A DNA stretch of 64,000 nt from Serpens sp035497915 (GTDB taxonomy: Bacteria; Pseudomonadota; Gammaproteobacteria; Pseudomonadales; Pseudomonadaceae). The stretch spans positions 116,021-180,020 of the forward strand of contig NZ_DATJCS010000012.1 in NCBI RefSeq assembly GCF_035497915.1, in the 5' to 3' direction. Below, piece after piece: positions 57,081 through 64,000 of this stretch. The notes below the pieces were generated by a model. That model ran no database searches. It saw nothing but the letters and a program-made list of their open reading frames with translations, and was not told the DNA's origin. Position numbers and translations under genes: made by a program. Position 1 is the first letter of the stretch; every line of letters begins with the position of its first letter.

Positions 57081-57770
57081 GTGGAGACATATGGCGCGGA
57101 GTTTCTTGGAACGTTCTGGCTGGTCCTGGGGGGATGCGGCAGCGCCGTGCTGGCGGCCGCCTTCCCGGAGCTGGGTATCGGGTTGCTGGGCGTGTCTCTG
57201 GCATTCGGGCTGACTGTGGTGACCATGGCCTATGCGGTCGGACATATCTCCGGCGGGCACTTCAATCCCGCCGTGTCGGTCGGGCTGTGGGCCGCCGGGC
57301 GTTTTCAGGCCGGACAGCTGCTGCCCTACATCGCCGCCCAGGTACTGGGCGGGCTGGCCGCCGGTGGCGTGCTGTACCTGATCGCCAGTGGCAAGGCCGG
57401 TTTCGAGCTGTCCGCCGGCTTCGCCTCCAACGGCTACGGCGCGCATTCGCCGGGCGGATATTCGCTGGCTGCGGCGGCCCTGAGCGAAGTGGTGATGACC
57501 GCGTTCTTCCTGCTCATCATCATCGGGGCCACCTCGCCGCGGGCCCCGGCCGGCTTTGCGCCGCTGGCCATCGGTCTGGCGCTGACGCTGATCCACCTGA
57601 TCTCGATTCCGGTCACCAACACTTCGGTGAATCCGGCGCGCAGCACCGGTGTTGCCCTGTATGTGGGTGACTGGGCGGTCAGCCAGTTGTGGCTGTTCTG
57701 GGTGGCGCCGATCGCCGGCGCACTGCTCGGTGCGCTGGCATACCGGCTGATCGGTCGCACGGATGATTGA
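57081..57770 (+). CDS. aqpZ: Aquaporin Z
   Basis: A 229-aa water channel. Both NPA motifs are present (GHFNPAVSVG and TSVNPARSTG), the second followed by the Arg of the selectivity filter. Start at GTG 57081 gives the normal AqpZ N-terminus VETYGAEFLGTFWLVLGGCGSAVLAA; earlier in-frame ATG 56988 would add an unexpected basic extension. The ribosome site is weak. Divergent from csgB. Confidence 0.94.
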   Translation: METYGAEFLGTFWLVLGGCGSAVLAAAFPELGIGLLGVSLAFGLTVVTMAYAVGHISGGHFNPAVSVGLWAAGRFQAGQLLPYIAAQVLGGLAAGGVLYLIASGKAGFELSAGFASNGYGAHSPGGYSLAAAALSEVVMTAFFLLIIIGATSPRAPAGFAPLAIGLALTLIHLISIPVTNTSVNPARSTGVALYVGDWAVSQLWLFWVAPIAGALLGALAYRLIGRTDD

Positions 57771-57791
57771 GACAGGGTCGCTGTGGCGCTA

Positions 57792-58127
57792 CTACGGCCG
57801 TCCAACCGGTGGGCTGTCCAGCGAGTCGTTACCGGTGACCGTGCTGGTGCGGGTGGCGGCCTCGGCGTTGCGCCGTTGCTGTTCATGTTCTTCGATCGAA
57901 CAGTAATCGCCGTTGGAGCAGGATCGACACAGGGCGCGCTTGGCGGCGCACTGGCCGGTCATGCCCCGGGCCAGCGCCATGCCGCCAAGACCCAGTTCCA
58001 CCAGGCCGGTGAGGCCTCCCTTGCGCAGGCCGCAGGCCAGCAGGAAGAAGCCGCCGGCGATGGACAGCGTGCGTTCCCAGCCATGGACGTTCTGCGGGTG
58101 AATCGAGTGGGTGTCATAGCCATGCAT
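57792..58127 (-). CDS. YgaP-like DUF2892 membrane protein
   Basis: A 111-aa protein with a DUF2892 pattern: VHGWERTLSIAGGFFLLACGLRKGGLTGLVELGLGGMALARGMTGQCAAKRAL, giving two hydrophobic helices. The tail has two CxxC-like cysteines (CRSCSNGDYC) and is then low-complexity. Function unknown. Start MHGYDTHSIHPQNVHGWERTLS at 58127. Confidence 0.75.
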   Translation of the reverse strand: MHGYDTHSIHPQNVHGWERTLSIAGGFFLLACGLRKGGLTGLVELGLGGMALARGMTGQCAAKRALCRSCSNGDYCSIEEHEQQRRNAEAATRTSTVTGNDSLDSPPVGRP

Positions 58128-58273
58128 GGTGAGTACTCCCGGTTCGAGGCTGTCCTCTGCTGACTGCCGGTCACGCGCGCTGTTCGCGGCAGGCGACTAC
58201 CGGCCCCGGACGTGGTGGTGAACTTCCGCGGGTGCGCTCCGTCCTTTCAGTACCGGGATGACGAGGGCGGAGC

Positions 58274-59140
58274 ATGTTCGATCTGCGCGGGCTGGGCTTC
58301 GTCGAGCTGATGAAGCGATCGTTCAAGGAGTTCGGCGAGGATGAAATGGAAACCTATGCCGCCGCGCTGGCCTTTCGCGGGCTGTTCTCGCTGTTTCCCT
58401 TTCTGCTGTTCCTGGTGGCGCTGATCGGTTTTCTCGATCTGCAGCACTTCTACGACTGGCTGCGCAGCCAGGCCGCGCTGCTGCTGCCACCCCAGGCCAT
58501 GGAGCAGGTGGACGGGGTGATCGTGCAGTTTCAGGAGCAGAAGTCCGGGCTGTTCTCCATCGCCATCCTGTTCGCCTTGTGGACGGCGTCGGCCGGCATC
58601 CGTTCGGCAATGGTGGCCATGAATCGCGCCTACGATGTGCCTGAAGGGCGGCCATTCTGGAAGCTGTATCCACTGTCGGTGCTCTATACGGTGGGTATCG
58701 CCGCGATGCTGCTGACGGCGGCCGCGCTGATGGTGGTCGGTCCGGCGCTGATGGGCTGGCTGGCCGAACTGTTCGGCCTGAAGCAGGTGGTGGTGACGGT
58801 CTGGGCCTGGCTGCGCTGGCCGGTGGCGGTGTTCCTGCTGGTACTGGCAGTGGCTGTGTTCTATTACGTCACGCCGGATGTGGAGCAGGAATTCCGCTTC
58901 ATCACCCCCGGCTCGCTGATCGCCGTGCTGACCTGGATTGCCGCGTCGCTGGGCTTCGGTTACTACGTGCAGAACTTCGCCGATTACAGCGCCACCTACG
59001 GCAGCATCGGCGCGATCATCGTGCTGCTGATGTATTTCTACCTGTCGGCGGCGGTGCTGCTGTTCGGCGCGGAGCTCAACGCGGTGATCGAGCACCAGGA
59101 TCCGAGCGGCAAGGATCCCGGCGAGAAGGTGAAGGCGTAA
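58274..59140 (+). CDS. YihY/BrkB family inner membrane protein
   Basis: A 288-aa protein with about six membrane helices. The YihY_brkB block AAALAFRGLFSLFPFLLFLVALIGF and later VFYYVTPDVEQEFRFITPGSLIAVLTWIAASLGFGYYVQNFADYSATYGSIGAIIVLLMYFYLSAAVLLFGAELNAVIE are characteristic. Annotations as RNase BN are obsolete. Role uncertain. Confidence 0.92.
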   Translation: MFDLRGLGFVELMKRSFKEFGEDEMETYAAALAFRGLFSLFPFLLFLVALIGFLDLQHFYDWLRSQAALLLPPQAMEQVDGVIVQFQEQKSGLFSIAILFALWTASAGIRSAMVAMNRAYDVPEGRPFWKLYPLSVLYTVGIAAMLLTAAALMVVGPALMGWLAELFGLKQVVVTVWAWLRWPVAVFLLVLAVAVFYYVTPDVEQEFRFITPGSLIAVLTWIAASLGFGYYVQNFADYSATYGSIGAIIVLLMYFYLSAAVLLFGAELNAVIEHQDPSGKDPGEKVKA

Positions 59141-59152
59141 CCGCCCTGCTTT

Positions 59153-59227
59153 TGTAGGAGCGGCTTTAGCCGCGAGCTTTCAGGTTCGGGCTGCACAAAA
59201 GCATCGCGGCTGAAGCTGCTCCTACGG
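59153..59227. repeat. Family A repeat pair
   Basis: TGTAGGAGCGGCTTTAGCCG (59153-59172) and CATCGCGGCTGAAGCTGCTC (59202-59221) are inverted, slightly diverged units between convergent BrkB and oligopeptidase genes. Confidence 0.85.
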
Positions 59228-59240
59228 GTTCGCCGTGGCT

Positions 59241-61283
59241 TCAGCCTTCTGTCATGCCCAGCACCTTGAGCAGGAACGCATACTCCAGCGCCACGTCGTG
59301 CAGGGCCTGGTAGCGGCCGCTCATGCCGCCATGGCCGGCGCCCATTTCGGTCCTGAGCAGCAGCAGGCGGTCATCGGCCTTGCTGGCACGCAGCCGCGCG
59401 ACCCACTTGGCGGCTTCCCAGTACTGCACGCGGCTGTCGTGGTAGCCGGCCACCACCAGCAGTGGCGGATAGGCCTGGGCGCGCACGTTCTCGTAAGGTG
59501 CGTAACCCTGGATGCGCGCATGCACCTCGGGATCGCGCGGGTCGCCCCATTCGTCGTACTCGGTCACGGTCAGCGGCAGGTCCGGGTTGAGCATGCTGTT
59601 CAGCACGTCGACGAAGGGCACTTCAGCGATGGCGGCGCCGAACAGCTCCGGGCGGTGGTTCAGCACCGCGCCGATCAGCAGACCGCCGGCGCTGCCGCCG
59701 CTGATGGCCAGTTTTTCCGGTTGGGTCAGGCCGCTGGCGACCAGGGTTTCCGCCACGGCGATGAAATCGCCGAAGGTGTTGGCCTTGTGTTCCAGCTTGC
59801 CGGCGCGGTACCAGGCCTCGCCCATCTCGCCGCCGCCGCGCACGTGGGCGATGGCGAAGATGAAGCCGCGCTCCAGCAGCGACAGGCGCGCATGGGAGAA
59901 CCAGGGATCGAGGCACTCGCCATAGGCGCCGTAGCCGTAAAGGTACAGCGGCGCCGGCTGGCCGGCGGCAAGCACCTCGCGGTGCGCCACCAGGCTGACC
60001 GGGATGCGCGTGCCATCCGGTGCGGTGGCCCACAGCCGGCGGCTCTCGTAGGCCTGGGCATCGAACGGGCCTTCCACCGGGGTTTCCTTGAGCACCTGCT
60101 GGCTGCCGCTGGCCAGCTCCAGCTGGCGCAGCTGCGCCGGCCGGTTGAGCGATTCGTAGCGCAGGCGGATCACCGGGCTGTCGAATTCCAGGGTGCTGGC
60201 CACATGCAGGCTATAGACGGCGTCGGGCAGGGTGACGCGGTAGGGTGCGGCGCCGTTTGGATGCACCTCCAGCACCGACAGGCCGCCTTCGCGCAGGCTG
60301 AGCACATAGGCCGTGCTGTTCAGGTCCAGGTCCTCCAGCATCACCTCGGGGTCGTGACCGCGCAGCAGCTGCCAGTGCGCGCGCTCCGGGGTGCCCTGTG
60401 GTGCGGTGTACAGGGCGAAGTTGATGCCCGCCTGGTTGCTGCGGATGAACCAGGTCCACTGGCCGTCGAGCAGCCCGTGGTCGAGGTCGTATTCGTGACC
60501 TTCCTCGCGCGGCGCCACGCAGACGAAGGCGTCGTGCGGCCGCTCGGCATCCAGCACCCAGGCCTCGCTGGTGGTCTTGCTGCCGCTGGCCAGCACCAGC
60601 TGGCGTTCCGAGCTGGTGCGGTAGCAATGGATGAAGAAGCGCCCATCCGGCTCGTTGAACACCAGCTGCGCCTCGGCGTCGCCCAGCCGATAGCGGTACA
60701 GCTTGTGGGGGCGGTGGGTGTCGTCCAGTTCGGCGAAGAACAGTGTCTGGCTGTCGTTGGCCCAGCACAGGCTGCCGTCGCAGTCCTCGAACGGCAGCTC
60801 GCTGATTTCGCCGTTGTGCAGGTCCTTGATGAACAACCGATAGATCTCGTCGCCGGTGGTGTCCAGGCTGTAGCCGAGCAGGCGCTGGTCGGGGCTGAGG
60901 CTGAAGGCGCCCAGCGACAGGAAGCCGCCGTCGGCCAGGACGTTGGGGTCCAGCAGCAACTGCTCGCTGGCGCTGTCAATGACCAGCGAGCCGTCGGCCG
61001 GGCGCCGGCAACGGTAGTGGCGCGGATACTCGTCGCCCGCCGTGGTGCGCTGGTAGTAGAGGAAATCCTTCCAGGGCGCCGGCAGCGACAGGTCGGTCTC
61101 GCGGATGCGGCCCTTGATCTCCTCGAACAGCCGCTGGCGCAGCCCGGCCTGGTCGGTCAGGCAGGCGTCGGTGTAGGCGTTTTCCGCCTGCAGGTACTCG
61201 AGTACCTCGGCACTGTCGCGGTTTTCCAGCCACTGGTAGGGATCGGCGCCGGGGATGCTGCGGGCGAGGGGGGCTTGACTCAT
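59241..61283 (-). CDS. ptrB: Oligopeptidase B (S9A serine peptidase)
   Basis: A 680-aa enzyme cleaving peptides after basic residues, close to E. coli PtrB (686). N-terminal beta-propeller, then alpha/beta-hydrolase domain with catalytic Ser in SGGSAGGLLIG, the Asp in HDSRVQYWE context and the His in GAGHGG. YLYGYGAYGECLDPWFSHARLSLLERGFIFAIAHVRGGGEMG is the hallmark segment. Start MSQAPLARSIPGADPYQW at 61283. Confidence 0.95.
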   Translation of the reverse strand: MSQAPLARSIPGADPYQWLENRDSAEVLEYLQAENAYTDACLTDQAGLRQRLFEEIKGRIRETDLSLPAPWKDFLYYQRTTAGDEYPRHYRCRRPADGSLVIDSASEQLLLDPNVLADGGFLSLGAFSLSPDQRLLGYSLDTTGDEIYRLFIKDLHNGEISELPFEDCDGSLCWANDSQTLFFAELDDTHRPHKLYRYRLGDAEAQLVFNEPDGRFFIHCYRTSSERQLVLASGSKTTSEAWVLDAERPHDAFVCVAPREEGHEYDLDHGLLDGQWTWFIRSNQAGINFALYTAPQGTPERAHWQLLRGHDPEVMLEDLDLNSTAYVLSLREGGLSVLEVHPNGAAPYRVTLPDAVYSLHVASTLEFDSPVIRLRYESLNRPAQLRQLELASGSQQVLKETPVEGPFDAQAYESRRLWATAPDGTRIPVSLVAHREVLAAGQPAPLYLYGYGAYGECLDPWFSHARLSLLERGFIFAIAHVRGGGEMGEAWYRAGKLEHKANTFGDFIAVAETLVASGLTQPEKLAISGGSAGGLLIGAVLNHRPELFGAAIAEVPFVDVLNSMLNPDLPLTVTEYDEWGDPRDPEVHARIQGYAPYENVRAQAYPPLLVVAGYHDSRVQYWEAAKWVARLRASKADDRLLLLRTEMGAGHGGMSGRYQALHDVALEYAFLLKVLGMTEG

Positions 61284-61373
61284 GGGAGGCCTCTGGGACG
61301 AAGGTCGCACCGGGTAGGTCGCCCGCTGCAAAAGTCGCTATGATATGCGCCCATTTCACCGCCCGAAACGCCA

Positions 61374-61778
61374 ATGATCGACAACGACTACCTGCTCGCC
61401 TGGTCCCTGTATGCCAGTGCGGCCCTGGGCCTGATGCTGGTGTGGATGCGCCTGACCCGCTGGATGTGGCGCTGGCTGCGCGAGATCCTGCGCCTGCTGG
61501 CCGCCGTGCTGCTGTTCACCCCGACCCTGGTGGACCCGTCCCGCGATCTGCTGGCGCCGGCCATCGCCATCGGTGCGCTGGACCTGGGCTTCCAGATGGG
61601 CGACAGCCTGTGGCGGGCGCTGGCCGACCTGTCCATGTACGGCCTGATCGCCCTGGTGCTCTATCTGATTTTCGCCGCCGCGCGCTGGCCGATCGAGCGC
61701 TGGCTGCGTGAACGCGCCGCTGCGCGGGCGGAACCGGCGAACGGCGGGGATGCCCGTCGCGTCGAGCCGCAGGCCTGA
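61374..61778 (+). CDS. Small membrane protein, unknown
   Basis: A 134-aa protein with three hydrophobic segments (about 9-25, 38-60, 85-105) and a charged C-terminus. MIDNDYLLAWSLYASAALGLMLVWMRLTRWMWRWLREILR starts it. The same kind of gene lies beside ptrB and the amidotransferase in other Pseudomonas. No function assigned. It precedes the amidotransferase gene by 15 nt. Confidence 0.8.
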   Translation: MIDNDYLLAWSLYASAALGLMLVWMRLTRWMWRWLREILRLLAAVLLFTPTLVDPSRDLLAPAIAIGALDLGFQMGDSLWRALADLSMYGLIALVLYLIFAAARWPIERWLRERAAARAEPANGGDARRVEPQA

Positions 61779-61793
61779 CGCGGAGACCCTGTC

Positions 61794-62567
61794 ATGTGCG
61801 AACTGCTCGGCATGAGCGCCAACGTGCCCACCGACATCCTGTTCAGCTTCACCGGGCTGATGCAGCGCGGCGGCCGCACCGGCCCGCACAGCGATGGCTG
61901 GGGCATCGGCTTCTACGAGGGGCGTGGCCTGCGCCTGTTCCAGGACCCCGCCGCCAGCGCCGACTCCGAGGTGGCACGTCTGGTGCAGCGCTATCCGATC
62001 AAGAGCAAGGTGGTCATCGGGCATATCCGCCAGGCCAATGCCGGGCCGGTTTCGCTGGCCAACACCCATCCGTTTTCCCGCGAGCTGTGGGGGCGCTACT
62101 GGTGCTTCGCCCACAACGGCCAACTGCGCGATTTCCACGCCGAGACGGGGTTCTACCGGCCGGTGGGCGAAACCGACAGCGAGGCGGCGTTCTGCGACCT
62201 GCTCAATCGGGTGCGCCAGGCCTTTCCCTCTCCGGTGGACGTGACGCTGCTGCTGCCGACGCTGGTCGCGGCCTGCGTCGACTATCGCGACAAGGGCGTG
62301 TTCAACTGCCTGCTCAGCGACGGCGACTGGCTGTTCAGCTTCTGCACCACCAAGCTGGCGCAGATCACCCGCCGCGCGCCCTTCGGACCGGCACGTCTGA
62401 AGGACGCCGACGTGACCGTCGATTTTCAGGCGGAAACCAGTCCCGACGATGTGGTCACCGTGCTGGCTACCGATCCGCTGACCGACAATGAGCGCTGGAT
62501 CGCCCACGAGCCGGGCGACTGGACGCTGTGGCGGCGCGGCGAGTGCATCGCCAGCGGCAAGGCCTGA
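61794..62567 (+). CDS. Class II glutamine amidotransferase (YafJ-like)
   Basis: A 257-aa Ntn-type glutaminase domain. Cys2 (MCELLGMSAN) is the nucleophile. Conserved GRTGPHSDGWGIGFYEGRGL, GHIRQANAGPVSLANTHPFSRELWGRYWCFAHNGQL and PTxSEA-like DSEAAFCDLLN follow the GATase_4 pattern. Acceptor substrate unknown. Follows the membrane gene closely, so probably co-transcribed. Confidence 0.92.
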   Translation: MCELLGMSANVPTDILFSFTGLMQRGGRTGPHSDGWGIGFYEGRGLRLFQDPAASADSEVARLVQRYPIKSKVVIGHIRQANAGPVSLANTHPFSRELWGRYWCFAHNGQLRDFHAETGFYRPVGETDSEAAFCDLLNRVRQAFPSPVDVTLLLPTLVAACVDYRDKGVFNCLLSDGDWLFSFCTTKLAQITRRAPFGPARLKDADVTVDFQAETSPDDVVTVLATDPLTDNERWIAHEPGDWTLWRRGECIASGKA

Positions 62568-62616
62568 GCGGCACGCCGCTTGCAGTCGGCCATTACCTTT
62601 CGTCAGGAATCCCCCC

Positions 62617-63123
62617 ATGTTGCGAAGCTACCTGCGTTTGCTGCTGTTCGCCTTCGGCCTGCTGGTGGGGGTGCAGATCCCCGCGTTCATGGACGCCTAC
62701 ACCCAGCGCCTGGAGGCCCATCGCCTGGAGTCGGCGCACAGCCTGGAAGGCTTTCGTGACACCGCGCGGCGCTTCTTCGCCGGCGACCTGCAGGCGCTGC
62801 TGCGGCATTACCGCGCCAGCGACGATCCGGTGATGCGCAGCGATGCCGGCAGCGTCGAGCGCCTGGTGGGCCGCGCCGAGCTGCTCGAACGTGAATGGCA
62901 GGCCATGCAGGGACCCTGGTACGCGCGCGCCTGGCACCTGTTCAGCGCCGCCGATGCGCGGCTGACCCGCGATGCGTTGCGCGGCTATCAATACCAGGTG
63001 CCGCTGGATCCGGCGGCCATCGCCTGGGGCCTGTCCTGCGGCCTGCTGCTGGCGGCGCTGGTGGAGAGCCTGCTGGCCATGCTGGGCTCGCTGCTGTTCA
63101 CCCGCCGCGTGCGGCCCCTCTGA
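62617..63123 (+). CDS. DUF2937 membrane protein
   Basis: A 168-aa protein with a TM at each end (about 5-25 and 138-160) and a helical loop between. LRLLLFAFGLLVGVQIPAFMDAYTQRLEAHRLES...LEGFRDTARRFF and YQVPLDPAAIAWGLSCGLLLAAL match DUF2937. The ribosome site AGGA lies 8 nt before ATG 62617. Unknown function. Confidence 0.85.
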   Translation: MLRSYLRLLLFAFGLLVGVQIPAFMDAYTQRLEAHRLESAHSLEGFRDTARRFFAGDLQALLRHYRASDDPVMRSDAGSVERLVGRAELLEREWQAMQGPWYARAWHLFSAADARLTRDALRGYQYQVPLDPAAIAWGLSCGLLLAALVESLLAMLGSLLFTRRVRPL

Positions 63124-63151
63124 TCTTGCGACCAGCGTACCCCCACCGACC

Positions 63152-63225
63152 CGTAGGAGCGACTTCAGTCGCGAGCTTCTGGCAGCGGCCCGCACGAAGG
63201 CGTGAGCGGCTGAAGCCCCTCGCCG
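63152..63225. repeat. Family A repeat and a degenerate second unit
   Basis: CGTAGGAGCGACTTCAGTCG (63152-63171) is a full family A unit. GTGAGCGGCTGAAGCCCCTC (63202-63221) is a decayed inverted partner. Confidence 0.75.
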
Positions 63226-63720
63226 CTATTCCACCCGCAGCTCGCCGGTGAACTGCAGCGTCGCCCTGCAGCGTCGGCACAGGTAGCGCCGACCCTTGGC
63301 GACCAGGCCGTGGCGTTGGGCGCTGAACGGGAACAGGCCTTCCGGGCATTGGCAGCGATAGACGTAACGGGTCGCCTTGCGCCGTGGCACGTCGTAGCTA
63401 TGGCAACGCTCGGGGGGCAACTGGAAGACGCCGCGCATGATCTTCTGCCACTCCTCGCCATGCGGGCGGATGCGCAGGCCGAACAACTGATGGGCGACCA
63501 GATGGGCCACCTCGTGGGCCACGGTCTGGCGCAGGAAATGCTCGGTGTTCTCCCGATACAGCTGGGCGTTGAAACGCAGCAGGTTCTCCTGCAGATGCGC
63601 GACGCCGGCCTTCTGCCCGCGCAACTGCAGGCTGACCCTCGGGCGGGGAAAGCTGCGTTTGAAAAACGTCTCGGCCTGGCGATAGCACGCTTCGACGCGT
63701 GCTTCGAGCAAGTGGGGCAT
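63226..63720 (-). CDS. sprT: SprT family zinc metallopeptidase
   Basis: A 164-aa protein with the SprT signature and a zinc HExxH site in QTVAHEVAHLVAHQLFG. The C-terminal zinc ribbon has CQCPEGLFPFS and CRRCRATLQF. The E. coli SprT is 165 aa. Proposed protease of DNA-protein crosslink type (SPRTN relatives), function in bacteria unproven. Start MPHLLEARVEACYRQAETFF at 63720. Confidence 0.93.
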   Translation of the reverse strand: MPHLLEARVEACYRQAETFFKRSFPRPRVSLQLRGQKAGVAHLQENLLRFNAQLYRENTEHFLRQTVAHEVAHLVAHQLFGLRIRPHGEEWQKIMRGVFQLPPERCHSYDVPRRKATRYVYRCQCPEGLFPFSAQRHGLVAKGRRYLCRRCRATLQFTGELRVE

Positions 63721-63797
63721 GGCGGCCTCCCGGTAAAACAGGCGCGCCAGTATAGAGAAGTCGCGGGGCGCGCGGCAGGCCGCGCCCCGACTGCGGG

Positions 63798-64000
63798 TCA
63801 GAGCGTGTAGATCGGGCCGATGCCCATGCCCCAGAGCACCACCGAGGCGGCCAGCATCGCCACCAGCACCACCAGGCCTACCGCCAGCACCGAGCTGGAA
63901 AACAGGAAACCCTCGTCCGGGTGGATATCCATGAAGGTCGGCAGTCCGACGTACAAAAGGTAGGCGGTATAGGCCACCGCCGCCGTGCCGATGATCATGC
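63798..64000 (-). CDS. Yip1-like membrane protein, C-terminal part
   Basis: The gene runs off the window end; about 67 residues are visible. They hold two hydrophobic stretches and the motif AYLLYVGLPTFMDIHPDEGFLFSSSVLAVGLVVLVAML, as in bacterial Yip1-domain proteins. The Met at 63998 is probably internal, not the start. Confidence 0.65.
   Translation of the reverse strand, partial: MIIGTAAVAYTAYLLYVGLPTFMDIHPDEGFLFSSSVLAVGLVVLVAMLAASVVLWGMGIGPIYTL

Noticed and set aside
59235..61343. Plus-strand reading frame of about 700 residues opposite oligopeptidase B
   Set aside because: Low-complexity AVQ/LVG-rich product with no recognisable domain; the minus-strand gene has full catalytic motifs.

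Overview
The window is a high-GC gammaproteobacterial chromosome segment that reads as Pseudomonas in the broad sense. The flaG-fliD-fliT-fliS-fleQ block, FleQ length, the ihfB-wzz pair, the aminotransferase/uvrB pair, LeuA type, OprC and Wzz2 length all fit that group. I see no rRNA, tRNA, CRISPR array, prophage or complete insertion sequence. Mobile-looking DNA is limited to four families of short interspersed palindromic repeats.

Layout. 1-6293: end of the flagellar filament region (flaG end, fliD with a duplicated inner domain, fliT, a Maf-like motility accessory gene, a small unknown gene, fliS, fleQ). A sigma-54-type promoter precedes fliD and a FleQ-type box overlaps the fleQ -35. 6447-9102: pyrimidine and purine salvage (upp-uraA on the minus strand, divergent hpt). 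9195-14929: a penicillin/AHL-acylase lipoprotein, two SEC-C zinc proteins, a LEA lipoprotein, an OmpA-like lipoprotein and a CopD-like membrane protein. 15021-22645: dinG, ihfB, two tandem Wzz chain-length regulators, gltX; no O-antigen synthesis genes follow the wzz genes. 22721-31184: mixed housekeeping genes (DUF3087, SYLF, rnz, nitroreductase, HIT, SulP, PaiB-like, LysE/AraC pair, Mut7-C RNase). 31463-36632: aromatic aminotransferase, uvrB, leuA. 36898-39584: copper pair (DUF2946 plus OprC). 39867-49334: DUF454, YecA, recQ, a potassium channel with a zinc ribbon, hrpA carrying an in-frame palindromic insertion, and a methyltransferase. 49690-52891: complete sodium-pumping oxaloacetate decarboxylase operon oadGAB. 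53273-56866: a curli locus, csgEFG facing csgBA, with an unusually long CsgA. 57081-64000: aquaporin, BrkB/YihY protein, oligopeptidase B, a class II amidotransferase, SprT and the end of a Yip1-like gene.

The most distinctive observations are: (i) interspersed repeats whose GTAGGG or GCTGAAGCC motif supplies the stop codon of four or more genes; (ii) the paired palindromes translated inside hrpA; (iii) the extended CsgA; (iv) FliD with a tandem domain duplication; (v) the FleQ box positioned for autorepression; and (vi) an ihfB-wzz-wzz block without an O-antigen cluster. None is a wholly new system. The repeat/stop-codon pattern is the one I would check first.
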